Source: Macrotis lagotis
Lineage: Eukaryota > Chordata > Mammalia > Peramelemorphia > Peramelidae
Assembly: GCF_037893015.1 (NCBI RefSeq)
Contig: NC_133658.1
Span: 421,953,422 to 422,017,421 of the forward strand
Reading direction: 5' to 3'
Length of the DNA stretch: 64,000 nucleotides
This document shows positions 10,585-21,663 of this stretch, piece by piece. The notes beneath the pieces are model-generated. The model worked only from the letters and a program-made list of their open reading frames with translations, did no database searches and was not told the origin of the DNA. Both the position numbers and the translations under genes were made by a program. The first letter of the stretch is position 1. Each line of letters starts with the position of its first letter.

Positions 10585-10705
10585 TCACCCTCAGTTTTTC
10601 ATCTATAAAATACCTATCATATCTATCAAATGAGATCATGTATAAAAAGGAAAATGAAAAACATTAAATAAATGTGAATCATTGTTGTTACTCATTATTA
10701 TAATG
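10585..10705 (+). mobile_element. MIR 3'-end relic
   Basis: CTCAGTTTTTCATCTATAAA, then TCAAATGAGATCATGTATAA and AAATAAATGTGAATCATTG match the MIR 3' half. Confidence 0.65.
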
Positions 10706-10734
10706 TGATTCTATTTTTAGATTTAGGGGGACAA

Positions 10735-10875
10735 GCGTCATATCATATTTGTCTTTGCATCATGCCTCCTACCATCCCTACCCTTTACCCTGGCCCCAAG
10801 TACTTCCTTTTCTCATCCCCATAATGCCTTTCACATAACAGATATTCAGTGCATATTTGTTCATCTGAATTTATT
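10735..10875 (+). mobile_element. L2 LINE 3' end
   Basis: TGTCTTTGCATCATGCCTCC... then CATAATGCCTTTCACATAAC and AGATATTCAGTGCATATTTG resemble 'agtgcctggcacatagtaggtgctcaataaatatttg'. Confidence 0.5.
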
Positions 10876-11744
10876 ACAAAGATTGCTGTGAGTCCTGCCC
10901 TATGTCTCATATGAATTACTAGGATTCTGACATTCAGTTTACTCATCTAGTGCCTTCTATGCACCAGCATACACCCATGTGGAAAAAAAAAATTGATGTA
11001 GAAATGCCCAGGACTTAAACTTAATACATTTAAGACATAGGTTCATAATTCCTAGATCTAAAAGAACTCTAGACATCATCTAGTCCACATGTTTGTTGAC
11101 TGTGAGTAAAAATTAGTTTGAAACACATTGTCAGAGTAACTGTGCCTGATATATCACACAGCAGAAGCATTTCTGATGGTGATTGTCATTTGAACTTATT
11201 ATGACTATATTTCAACACAAGATGATCCTCATAAACAATAGATCCAAGCCTGACCTGCTTAATTAAATTCAACAACTATTTATCAAGTGCCTACTAGGAG
11301 TTCTTCAGGAACATAGAAAACTTAAGATAATAGAGTTCCTGCCTTTGTAGCATTTACGGTCCAGGAAGGGGAGGAGATTCAGTAGTAAATAGCTATATGA
11401 ACATTGTTAGACTATGGTGTAAAGAATATTTTAAAACTTTTTCAGAGGACTGAGGACTAGATGAATTTATGAATGAATTTATCTTTATGATTTTATCTCA
11501 GATCAGTGAACTAATTCTACCAAGGCAGGTCAGTACCTTCATTACAATTATTAGTTTCAGAGAGTTGTTATTATTCTAAAATGTCCAGGATCATTGTCAA
11601 TAAGTGTTAAAGATGCAACTAATCCCAGGCTACCCCACCAAATTGCAACACAAGTGAGGATCACATTATAGGCACTTAAAAATGTTTGATATAATTATGA
11701 TTTTTTTTTTCTTTTGGTCTCTGAGAGCAGCCATTATGTTCTTT
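10876..11744. other. Mostly unassigned, with old repeat scraps
   Basis: Contains a THER head at about 11040-11105 (CCTAGATCTAAAAGAACTCT then AGACATCATCTAGTCCAC) and an old LINE relic at about 11278-11440 (ATTTATCAAGTGCCTACTAG). The rest is unique AT-rich DNA with no coding signal. Confidence 0.45.
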
Positions 11745-11885
11745 TGAATTATTTCTCAAACTTTTTGGACTCATATCTCCTTTGTACTCTTAAAGATTAG
11801 TGCAAGACTCCCAAAAGCTCTTTTCTATATGTGGATTATATCTATTGAAAATTATGTCTTAGTATTATTTTGATAATAGTTTTGA
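11745..11885 (+). mobile_element. hAT-type MITE relic
   Basis: TTCTCAAACTTTTTGGACTC, TCCTTTGTACTCTTAAAGAT and TATGTGGATTATATCTATTG match an old mammalian hAT-type MITE ('tctcaaactttttggtctcaggacccctttacactcttaaa'). Family not resolved and terminal repeats not both visible. Confidence 0.5.
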
Positions 11886-12184
11886 ATTCAAGTCCTCTCC
11901 TTCAAGGTTGGAGTAGTGGAGGGTACCTGGATCAGACTTCGGGAACTTCTATGACATTTAGGAAAAATGTAGAACAAAGTGAAGATCCATGGGGAATTAA
12001 TGTCTAAGAGATCCGAAGAAGGAAATTCAAGGCAGTGTGTGGAGGGGATACTTTCCAGGTTCAGGACTGTTGATTAATAGAACTATGATATCAGTAAGGA
12101 ATATTTCTATGCCATTTCAAAGTATTCCAAATCATATAATTCAAGAGAGAGATGGAATGAGAAATAGAACTTAAAGTTCCATTC
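11886..12184. other. Unassigned sequence
   Basis: No repeat, RNA or coding signal was recognised. Confidence 0.35.
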
Positions 12185-12420
12185 TTGTATCTCCTATTTT
12201 GTTCAATTCAGTTCAGTAATTTTTTCAGTACCTATGTATCCAGCTTAGGTTATTTTAAGACAGTGCCTACATATTCAACACAAGCTGCTATACCGTCCTG
12301 TGTTAAGAACTGTGGAAATAAGAAAACTATGCACTTCACAGACCTGACTTTAAAGGAGTGTATTATCTAAAGTTGGAGGGGGGCAACATACATAAATAAC
12401 TGTGACAAAAGGTCAAATAA
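12185..12420 (+). mobile_element. Old LINE relic (CR1/L3 or L2 group)
   Basis: CAGTACCTATGTATCCAGC...ACTGTGGAAATAAGAAAAC...AAGGAGTGTATTATCTAAAG follows the 'gtgcctactatgtgccaggc...ggggatacaaag...aaggagcttacattcta' order. Confidence 0.45.
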
Positions 12421-12544
12421 AACAAATTCAATTGAGAGACCCTTTCTATGGAGTGCCTAAGTCATTTCTATACTGAGTTATCAACTGGAACATAATACTG
12501 GGACTTGAAAAAAATGGAAGTTATTTTGAAAGGTAATATGATGA

Positions 12545-12760
12545 AGGGGAACAGGTATTAAACAAAAGACATAGGTTCTGATGTTGGTTCTGATGTTTCT
12601 TAGTTATATTACTTTGGGCATTCTAATGAGACTCAGCTTTCTTATCAGGCAAATGGGGGTAATTATATGTCAGTTATCTTCCTCATGGTGAGGGTAATGT
12701 TTTTTAAAGCCTATAGTGCTATAGAAATTTGGTTTGTTATCAATGGCAATTTAGCACAAA
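12545..12760 (+). mobile_element. MIR-type SINE relic
   Basis: ACATAGGTTCTGATGTTGG, TATTACTTTGGGCATTCTAA, CAGCTTTCTTATCAGGCAAA then AGTGCTATAGAAATTTGG keep MIR order. Confidence 0.5.
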
Positions 12761-13035
12761 CAAACTTTATTACAAAATTCCTCACAGAATAGTGTAAGAA
12801 GAAATAAATAACTGGGAAGGAGAAATCTTCCAGGAAGGAACTATGTTCCAGGACAGTAGTGGAAAAACTACTGAGATAATAACTGATATTTTAGAAAACA
12901 AATATTTCTTTTAATTTTGTTTTTCTGAGGCAAGGTTCAGACTTGGCAAGGAGCTGACTCAAGATCACTGCCTTTAGTATATCAGAAGCAGGAGAGCAGA
13001 GTGAAAACAGTTCTGTTCTTGAATACTGACATTCA
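12761..13035. other. Unassigned sequence
   Basis: No repeat family or coding signal was recognised. Confidence 0.35.
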
Positions 13036-13039
13036 ACTA

Positions 13040-13260
13040 TTATGGAATACATTTATTGTCTAGCCCATTTCTCTATCTTTTCCACAAGAATATCATTCAA
13101 GATGTCAAAAAAATGCTTGGTTAAAATTGACATAGGTTGTATCAGGGCCATTGCCCTGATCTACCATTCTAGTAACTGCCAAAATGGAAAAAGAGGATAA
13201 TCTGAAATGACCTGTTCACACAGGAGAAAGCTTGCCTTCATGACCATTTTTTTTCAAACA
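13040..13260 (-). mobile_element. CR1/L3 reverse-transcriptase relic
   Basis: On the minus strand, an interrupted reading gives YVNFNQAFF...LE(stop)YSCGKDREMG. This aligns with the CR1-clade RT block YLDFSKAFDTVSHDILxxKxxxxG, which holds the first catalytic aspartate. The frame is broken and the catalytic D is lost, so it is an ancient fossil. Confidence 0.6.
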
Positions 13261-13284
13261 ATAAAAGGCCAAATGACTTACACT

Positions 13285-13445
13285 CTCTGAAAGAGACCTT
13301 GGAGATTATTGGTTCCATCCAACTTCTTTTTCCATGGAGGAGATTGAATCATAGATAGAGGATGTGACTTCTCTGAAGTCTCATAGCCAGAAAACTTCCA
13401 AGTCTAGACTTGAACCCAGATCTTACAAGAAAATATGCTTATGCT
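13285..13445 (+). mobile_element. THER/MIR-type relic
   Basis: AGAGACCTTGGAGATTATTG, GGAGGAGATTGAATCATAGA and GACTTGAACCCAGATCTTAC match the marsupial CORE-SINE order (head, 'gaggaaactgag', 'gaacccaggtct'). Confidence 0.6.
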
Positions 13446-14309
13446 TTGTGATTCATGTTTCTTTTCTGAATGATCATTCATTGAGTATCCTTTTAAATAA
13501 AGTCTAGAATTTGGTCAGAAATCAATCAAGCTCAATTACTTATAACTTCGCAGATACCATTTTCTCTTTCACTCTGCTATGAGGTAACATCATTCTGACC
13601 ATGAGGGGTGAGTAGCAAACATTCACCCCCAGAGGAACCCTGCTATCTCCTGCTCAAATATCAATATCCTACATCAAAGTACCCTAGAATCATTGACATA
13701 GCATACTGGAGGTGAAGAGAATTTAAGATCTATTTTAGAAACGGAAAAAAGCAAGACCCAAAATGGTGAGTGATTTTATAAAGGCCACATGACTGCCTAG
13801 ATAATGCCTAAATTCTGACCTAAATTTTGATTCTCTGACTCCAGATCTCATCTTATTACCTACCACACATCAGACTCTATCCTATTAAATTTTTCTTGTC
13901 CATTTCAGCTACCCACTCTTTATGTTGTTTTGGCTTATTTTTATGCTTACAATCAAAATGTTCCAGAGTCCACATTTCTTTTATGTGTTTTTAGTCTTCT
14001 ACTACCATTGGTTATTCCCATCCTCCCTGGTGCCTTCTCTCAATAAGTCTCAGTAGAGATTAGATACTTGCAAACAACCATCAAAGTTACATTGTTAGGG
14101 GAAAACAGTTGACCAAGCAAGTTTTTTTTTTTCAATTAGCCTAGCCCTTTCTTGTACATATAGCTCTCCAATTTTGGATGTTCATCAGGTAATTATTTCC
14201 ATCCTTAGGAATAATATGAGGAAAGGAATGTTTAGCCTAAAGGCCTATGAAGTCTGTATGAATGCATTCATGCGCTACAGGCAAGAAAGAGTGGATTCAA
14301 TTGCATTTT
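13446..14309. other. Unassigned sequence
   Basis: Contains a MIR-like scrap at about 13690-13860 (CTGGAGGTGAAGAGAATTTA, GATTCTCTGACTCCAGATCT). The rest is unrecognised, with no coding signal. Confidence 0.35.
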
Positions 14310-14310
14310 A

Positions 14311-14313
14311 CAT

Positions 14314-14371
<58 letters not shown>
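14311..14371. repeat. (TA)n microsatellite
   Basis: About 60 bp of nearly pure TA. It creates spurious Tyr/Ile-repeat frames. Confidence 0.97.
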
Positions 14372-14375
<4 letters not shown>

Positions 14376-14985
14376 CCTTGTGCTGTATCTACTTTACTGA
14401 CAATATTTGATCCCATAAAGTCTCTTATCCAAGAAACTTCTTCTTTCAATTCTGAAGCGATCTCTCTGGAGAGTGGGACAGATGATACAATAAGTTGGAG
14501 TTGCTATTATTAAAAATTACTTCTTTTTTGACACTATTGCCTTCAATACCCAGTGGGATTTTGATTCTAGACATTCTCCTGGCTTGACATCCACTGAGGA
14601 AGTGATGAAACCATTCATTATTTAAAAGTTTGGAAACCACTAGAACTACTGTATCTAACCAGATTGGATTGACTTTTTAACTCTTGCATTAATAATTCAT
14701 AAAATTTTGGATATGTGAATTGGTATAGTATTAACCTGTTAACAAAATAGCATAGAATATGAATGTTAACTCATCTTTAGAGTTATTCTTTTTAACACTC
14801 AGGACCAACAGAATAAGTATGTTGGATTGGATAATATCTGTGCATTTTTCAATATTTTGTGATTAATGTCTCATGTTCATGCAAGTTATGTAAAATATAA
14901 AATAGAATAAAATTTGCCTCTATTGTTAACTTAGGTATGAAATACCTCTTTTAAAAATATGATGTAATTTTCTGTACTATATGAG
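14372..14985. other. AT-rich unassigned sequence
   Basis: No repeat or coding signal was recognised. Confidence 0.35.
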
Positions 14986-14989
14986 AGAC

Positions 14990-15170
14990 AAAGTGGTATT
15001 ATACAAAGTTATTGAACTTGAGGACAGGAGACCTACATTTATGTCCCAGTTTTGCCACTACCTACAGTGCTGTGTAGCTTTAGATGAGACAATTCTTCTC
15101 TCTGACATTCACTTTCTTCATTTGTAAAAATTATTTATTTGGAGTAGATAAACCCTCTATTCCTTTTCAG
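14990..15170 (+). mobile_element. MIR-type SINE relic
   Basis: AGTGGTATTATACAAAGTTA, TGTCCCAGTTTTGCCACTAC, TTAGATGAGACAATTCTTCT and TTTCTTCATTTGTAAAAATT keep the MIR order. Confidence 0.65.
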
Positions 15171-15224
15171 TTCTAATTACCCTATTACCTAGTGTTTATC
15201 ATTCCTTCCAATTGAAATATTCTG

Positions 15225-15400
15225 GCATACTTGAACTTGGAGTGCTTCTGTTTCTGACAACTAGAGGAAAAATCATGAGCAAATGACTTTGCATGTCTTA
15301 TTCTCAGTTTCCTCATCAGTAAAATGGATCCCATAATATTTCTCTATCTCATGTTTTTGGTGAAGAAAGTATTTTGCAAAATAAATTATTTCACAAATGT
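15225..15400 (+). mobile_element. MIR-type SINE relic
   Basis: GAGCAAATGACTTTGCATGT then CTCAGTTTCCTCATCAGTAA and AAATGGATCCCATAATATTT match MIR. Confidence 0.65.
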
Positions 15401-16895
15401 ATTATGTTTATCACCTAATTCAATTCATTTCTCAAGTAGCTATTTGCCATCATATACTATAATATTACATGGAATTATCATCATGATTATTGTAAGAAAA
15501 ATGACATAAATAATATCTTCCATAAGTTTATTCAATTATTTAATTCAAATTCCCCTCAAAATATTAGCTAACAGGTAAAGAATGAATAAAAATGAGTCCT
15601 TAATGTATAAAAGCACAAAATCACTTTAAAAAGCACAACCAAGCCAAAACCCTTATGATAAAACACTAGACAAATAAAACACTCAGAACTTTTAACTCCA
15701 TATCTCCTCTTCATCCAAATCATGTGGTATATCAGGCATAGTCTGTACTGTGGTCCATCCCCACTCATCCCCTATAATAGTAATAGTCAGAATCCTATAT
15801 CTGACCCTAACAGTAAATTACTGTCACTGATTCTGACCAGTCATCTGAAAGACAAGCTTGGAGGGCAGAAAAAGTTCTGATGCCCAAGACAAAAATGATT
15901 GAACCCAAACAGGACCAGTAGTCTAGCAGTAGTTTTCTCTTGGTGGTAGACAAACCTGTGAACAACAACTCTACATTTGTTGGTATAGTAGTGAAAAGCC
16001 AAGATATCAAAGAATACAAAAAGAAAACAGACAAGAACCTGGACATATAAGAGAAATAATGAAAGATTAAGAAACTAAGAGGAGAAAGCCAAAATATATC
16101 TTGCTAAATTGTAAACAGTGCATTCAATAGAGATGATCATAAAAACAGAAGAAAATGAGGAAAACTTCAAAAATGGCAATGAACTATTATATGACTACGG
16201 AAAATGAACTATAATCTTTAGATTCTACAGTGATAATTGAAAATATTTTTGGAGGAGGATCAAGAAGAGTAAGGACAAAATTGTCTATAATTAGAGATGA
16301 GTGTTAAATAAGAAATGAATAGGGAATAAGATATGCAAAATAGGAAACAACTTTCCTTGAAGGATTGTATTTCCCAGGACTACATTCCGCCATAAGGAGA
16401 AAAAAAAAGCATGATGCAGTCAGCAACCAGAGTGCAGAAAATGTATTTAAAATAAATATATAATATATAACCTATTCTTGGGAGTAGTGAATGATTACTG
16501 TGAAAAAATGATAAAATTAGCGGTGAATGATTTTGATCAGATCATGTAGTAGGACTGGCCCATAACACTTTCTACTTGGTGTTATTCCTTTTGTGACTTG
16601 ATATTTCTAATAATGTTATACAGCAGAATAAAGAGATGAAGAAATGTGTGAGAATACCATCATATAAAAGAGAAGGCAGTTCAAACTAGGTACTCCAGAT
16701 AAAATAATATCATGAGGTATCAAGAGCAAATAAAGAGGGAACATGTAAAACCCATGCTTGGAGAAGAAACTACAGAATATTATAGAAGTGAAGAGAAATA
16801 AGGAGATTAAAACAAAATAACATATCTTGTGACATGAAATAGAGATATTAAGAAGTGCAATATCAGAAAATAAAATCAAAAGTCATAAAGAAAGT
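15401..16895. other. AT-rich unassigned sequence
   Basis: No confident element. Minus-strand frames at 15568-15768, 15807-16046 and 16616-16879 show no domain. The A-rich, purine-biased plus strand from 16090 may be decayed L1 coding sequence leading into the RT fragment that follows. Confidence 0.35.
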
Positions 16896-16899
16896 ATAG

Positions 16900-17125
16900 C
16901 AGAAAGGAGAAAATCCTAGTCTAGAAAGATTTGAAGTTGTATTCTATCAATTATCTAAAGAACAATTAATATCTGTTACATAAATTGTCCTCCAAATTGG
17001 ATAGAACATATAGTACAAGATTTTTTGAGTTAAAGATGGATTTAATACTTAAATCATAATGAACAAAGTAGAATAAGAGAACTATAGACCAATTTCAGTA
17101 AGGACTATGGATATTAACATTTAAA
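16900..17125 (+). mobile_element. L1 ORF2 reverse-transcriptase fragment
   Basis: Around 17060-17125 the plus strand encodes (N)YRPISVRTMDIN(I)-stop-NKIL, a decayed form of the L1 RT block [23 protein letters not shown]. Stops and gaps show it is dead. Confidence 0.6.
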
Positions 17126-17129
17126 ATAA

Positions 17130-17410
17130 AATTTTAGAGTCAAGTCAACAACCATTTATTAATCTCCCACTATGTTCCAGGGACTCTACTAAGCAGTGGA
17201 GATAAAAATAAAAGCAAAAACAATTTCTGCTCTCAAAATGCTCATAACAATAGGAGGTGGCTACATGGAAATCACCATATACAAATATGTTATAGTCTAG
17301 ATAAATTGAAGGAAACAATTAGTATTAAAGAGGACTTGTAAGGTCTTCTTAAAGGAGAAAGAAATTTAGCTAAATTTTGAAGAAAGTCAATGAAGTCTGG
17401 AGGAAGAAGA
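17130..17410 (+). mobile_element. Old LINE relic (CR1/L3 or L2 group)
   Basis: AACAACCATTTATTAATCTC, CACTATGTTCCAGGGACTCT, GTGGAGATAAAAATAAAAGC and AAATTTTGAAGAAAGTCAAT match the 'actatgtgccaggcactg...gggatacaaa...gagctgagtcttgaagga' repeat. Confidence 0.6.
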
Positions 17411-17414
17411 TTAT

Positions 17415-17570
17415 GTACATATATACATATACAAATATTTACATATATGAATAATATATTCTATATGTGTATGCATATATATTAATAAATACATATTTGT
17501 GTTTATAAATATATATGCTTATATAGAGATAATGTATGTATGGGAGTTTGTACACATACACACATATACA
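17415..17570. repeat. Degenerate TA/ATAC-rich tract
   Basis: Mixed ATAC, TATA and TGTA units over about 155 bp, too irregular for a pure microsatellite. Confidence 0.7.
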
Positions 17571-17574
17571 AACA

Positions 17575-18350
17575 GCAATTTCTCAATGGATAAATAGTCA
17601 AAGAATGAAAAAATATTGATTAAAATAATGGTAAAATATTCATAGTTATATGAAAGATTACTTCAACACACTCATTATAAGAGGAATTGAAATTAAAAGC
17701 ATCATACCTAGATGAAATTTGTCAGATTTTGTCAGAAAACACATCGTATAATTTTTAGCTCCAGAAAACAATTTGCTATTATACTAAATGACTGAAGAAT
17801 TCATATTCTTTGATCTAGACATTCCATTGTTAAGTATATAGCCTAAGATGTCAAAGACAAAAGGGAAAAAATCCTATACATACATAAAACAAAATATTTA
17901 TTTACTATGTATATTTTGTGATTAAAAAAAACTGAACTCAAATTCCATATCAATCAACTGAGAAATAACCAAACAAATTTAGGTACATGAATGTAATGGA
18001 ATATTATACCTCTAAAAATTGATGATTATGAATAATTAAGAGAAATATGAGGAGATTTATATGAATTGATGCAGAATGACATAATAAAACCAAGAAGAAA
18101 ATACACAGTGATTATGACAGTGTCAAAACATAGAACATCTGAAGTTTTACAGAATGATTTCTAATTATCCTAATCAAGCTTGGTCCCAGAGAAGAGTTGT
18201 TAATACTTATTTCCCTTTCTTCATTGCAGAGCTGGATGATTTTGGATGATGTGTATATTTACATGGATGCATATACATGTAGGGAATATTTCATATGGTA
18301 TCTGAAGTTTCTAGTGTTTTTTGTTTTGTTGCATTGTTTTTATCTTTCCT
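17575..18350 (+). mobile_element. Old L1 3' end
   Basis: Landmarks of the L1 ORF2 tail and 3' UTR in order: CAATTTCTCAATGGATAAAT, AATGGAATATTATACCTCTA, GAATTGATGCAGAATGACAT and ACACAGTGATTATGACAGTG. Many indels and stops; no open ORF2 remains. Confidence 0.65.
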
Positions 18351-18777
18351 TTAACATTTATTATCAATTAAGACTCATATGTTGGTGGAGTGAGAAGTGA
18401 TATATTTGATAATGATATAAAACAAAAGGGAGTCCAAAGGATGGCATGAATGATGTCCTCCAGGACCATATTACATGGAAAGAAAATTTTCCATTAGACC
18501 TATTTGAATATGGAACTTAAATCGAAAATTCCTTTTTCAATCTTAAGGTAAAGTGGATCCAATTTCTCCCCCTACTAAGAAAGCCACCTTTTGTCTTTCA
18601 ATATACATGAAAATTCCCTTAGGAGAAGTGGTAAAATGAGGAAAATCAAAAGAATAGGAAGGACTGGAAGTATTTTAATATAGACTACCTTTCTTTTAAT
18701 GATCTTGAAATTCTTTTTTTGTTAATTTGGTTAATTTAGCTGGTATGAGTTTGAGTCTCTGTGGTCTTCTTTACCAG
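18351..18777. other. Unassigned sequence
   Basis: No repeat or coding signal was recognised. Confidence 0.35.
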
Positions 18778-19001
18778 CAGTGGTGAGAAACATCAAGCCC
18801 GAAATTATTTGATCTGGTCCTGCCAAGGCAACTACAGACAAGATTCAAAATTTAATAAAACTAGGAGCTTTTTAGGGATGAATTAATTAAATGTTTGATC
18901 AAATATCACAGGTTAATTTTCAAGTTTATATTTTTGTATGGTCTTTGAAATGTTATAAATATCCTTATGACTGCTGGCAGAAAAAAGATTCCTCACTCTT
19001 G
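18778..19001. mobile_element. hAT-like non-autonomous DNA transposon
   Basis: The left end CAGTGGTGAGAAAC and the right end (reverse complement CAAGAGTGAGGAA) are imperfect inverted repeats. Internal phrases ATTTGATCTGGTCCTGCC and GTATGGTCTTTGAAATG are typical of hAT-type MITEs ending '...gttcctcacccctg'. No convincing 8-bp TSD was found. About 224 bp, with no transposase. Confidence 0.55.
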
Positions 19002-19087
19002 TTCTAACACCGTCAACATGACAGAGAAGTCAAACTTAGAGAAACTTGCAGTAAAGTGCTTTGACTGTTGCTGTGACTACCATTAAA

Positions 19088-19089
<2 letters not shown>

Positions 19090-19143
<54 letters not shown>

Positions 19144-19162
19144 GTGTGTGTATATATAAAGG
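19090..19162. repeat. (CA)n(TA)n compound microsatellite
   Basis: A CA run to about 19123, then a TA run with a TGTG interruption. Confidence 0.95.
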
Positions 19163-19269
19163 CATGTAAATAGTAGCCTGCAGTTTTAAGAGTCATGTGA
19201 TCTTGATTTTTTTAGTCTTTTCTCTAACATTTAGAAATTTATAGTAACTATCAAATCTTCTCTTACTTT

Positions 19270-19400
19270 CTCTTTGCCTCAGACTCCTCTTCACTAAAAT
19301 AGGACTTAGGAGTAATTGTACTGCCTCACAGAATGGTCATGAGCAAAGTTCTTTTCAAACTTGTAAAGTCTATAGAATTAAAAACTATTCTTGAAAATTG
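19270..19400 (+). mobile_element. MIR 3'-half relic
   Basis: TTTGCCTCAGACTCCTCTTC, CACTAAAATAGGACTTAGG and CTTTTCAAACTTGTAAAGTC match MIR order. Confidence 0.6.
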
Positions 19401-20491
19401 CAAAATGATAGATAACTGTGAGATATTATGAAGTCTTTGAAACACAATTATTAATTACAGATCAGAATCCCACAGAATGCATTGCTCTAACAACAATGCT
19501 GACAACTGCACGATATTTTTTCTTTCATTTTAATCATGAAAGTGTCCCAAAACGTAGGATGGTATGTCATCATATAGAATCATAAAAAAAATGATGTTAC
19601 ATGTTGTAAATAAAAATATGATCCATAATGTTTAAAAGCCCTAGGAATCTAGGTCTTAATTCCAATTCTGGCTTTTAGAAGACAGTTTATGGGCAGAGCC
19701 AAGATGGCAGCATGAAGCCAGGAATTCCTGGAAACTTGTTTCCCCAAAAACTTCAAAAGTCATCAAATTATGACTAACCAAAATGTATATGGGGCAGAAC
19801 TCACAGGAAAGACTGAGTGATATAATTTCCCTATCAAAGACAACTTAGGAGTTCCATGGGAAAGTCTGTTTCACTTGGGACAGGAGCCATTAAAAAAGTC
19901 ACTGTGAGTGCAGCTGCAGCCACAGCCACCTAGATACCTAGGAGTGCCTGGGTCCCTGGCAGAGGGGTGGTTTCCAGACCTCCTGACCCAGGGATCACCA
20001 GGAACAGCTTGAAGGGATGGTGAGAGAACTCTGCTGCAACAGAGTGAGTGCAGAGCAAGCACAGGCCTCAGAGCAGCCCTGTGGTAAGAACCTGAAGCAG
20101 GAATCAGGTAAGCCAGCCTGCTCCTCCAGAGCACAACCTGCAGATGGTAAGGGGGTCAGGGGAGACTGCAGAGGCCCCTCTGCTCTACCTTGGGCAGGAC
20201 TCACCTATTTGCCTACACTCAGATCCAGGTTACAGTCTAGGCCCCCATACTACTATAGCAAAGCAGCTCAAGGGCAGAGAGGAGTCCACGTACTGAAGCA
20301 GAGGCAAGAGAATGGTCAGAACCTCTCATAAGACCTTGGAGGAATTAAGATCTTTATGGGGTATCCCAAAAATCCCCCCAAAGCCTTGGAAGTACAATAA
20401 ATCAGTCATAGGCTGAGGAAATGTGCAAACAGCAGAAAAAGAAGAATCTGACCCATAGAAATCTACTTCTGTCCCATGGAAGATTCAGAAG

Positions 20492-21663
20492 ATGACAAAA
20501 TCAAAGCTTCTTTACCCCAAATCTCCAAAAGAAATAGAAAATGGGCTCAGGCTATGGATAAGCTCCAGAAAAGACTTTAAAAAGCAATTAAGGGAGGCAG
20601 AGGTAAAATTGGGAGGAAAAATGAGAGTGATGCAGATAAATCATGAAGATAAAGTTAGCAGCTTGGTGAAAGAAATGCAAAAGGGGGGCAGTTAGGTGGC
20701 ATATAGTGGATAAAGCACCAGCCCTGGAGTCAGGAGTACCTGGATTCAAATCTGGTCTCAGACACTTAATAATTACCTAGCTGTGTGGCCTTGGGCAAGC
20801 CACTTAACCCCGTTTGCCTTGCAAAAACCTAAAATAAAGAAATGCAAAAGGATACTGAAGAAAATAATATGCTAAAAACCAGTTTAGGCCAAATGGAAAA
20901 AGCATCACAAAAGACAAATGAGGAGAATGCCTGAAAAAGCAAAACTGGCCAGCTGGAAAAGAAGATAAAAAAAGCTCTCTGAAGAACATAACTCCTTCAA
21001 ATGCAGAATGGAGCAAAAGGAAGCTGATGATGACTTTGAAGTAAATCAGGGAAAAAATAAAACTATTCCAAAAAGCTGCAAAATTAGAAGAAAATGTGAA
21101 ATATCACATTGAAAAAAAAGATGACTTTGAAAACAGATCCAGGAGAAATAATTTAAAAATTATTGGACTACCTGAAGGTCACAACCAGGAAAAGAGCCTA
21201 GACTTCATTTTTCAAAAAATAATAGAGCAAAATTGCCTAGAGATCCTAGAAGCAGAGGGTAAAATAGAAATTGAGGGTATTCACCAATCACTTTCTTTAA
21301 AAGATCCCAAAACAAAAACTCCCAGGAATATTATAGCCAAACTCCAAAACTCCCAAGTCAAAGAAAAAAATATTCAAATCTACCAGAAATAAAGAATTCA
21401 AATAATGTGGCTCTATAGACAGTGTTGCACAGGATCTGGCAGCGTCTACATTAAGGGTTTGTGGGGCTTAGAATATGATATTCCAGAAGGCAAAAGAATT
21501 TGGTTTGCAACTGAGAATCAACTACCAAGCAAAACTGAACATCTTTTTTCAGGGGAAAAAATGGACTTTCAATGAAATAGGGAACTCTCAAACATTCCTA
21601 TTGAAACATCCAGAGCTGAGCAGAGAGTTTGAGCTCCAAGTACAGTTCTCAGATGAACCATAG
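20492..21663 (+). pseudogene. HAL1/L1 ORF1 remnant
   Basis: The N-terminal part (20492-20684) is lysine/glutamate-rich, as in the ORF1 coiled coil. After the SINE, the coiled coil resumes (LKTSLGQMEKASQKT...). The RRM-like domain at 21096-21392 has FENRSRRNNLKIIGLPEG and DPKTKTPRNIIAKLQN. The C-terminal domain (21475-21663) has IFQKAKEFGLQLRINYQAKL and WTFNEI. Frameshifts and stops separate the parts. The family role is an RNA-binding trimeric chaperone; this copy cannot make it. Confidence 0.85.
20685..20837 (+). mobile_element. WSINE1-like SINE inside HAL1 ORF1
   Basis: Full SINE (GGCAGTTAGGTGGCATATAG...GGCCTTGGGCAAGCCACTT) with a perfect 14-bp TSD AGAAATGCAAAAGG at 20671-20684 and 20838-20851. 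It is younger than the HAL1 it interrupts. Confidence 0.95.

Noticed and set aside
10182..10639. Ser/Phe/Leu-rich minus-strand frames
   Set aside because: They are the complement of a polypurine tract.
19691..20490. HAL1 5' region as a host gene promoter and first exon
   Set aside because: The GC-richer sequence begins with the L1/HAL1 5' tip and leads into ORF1, so it is explained by the element.
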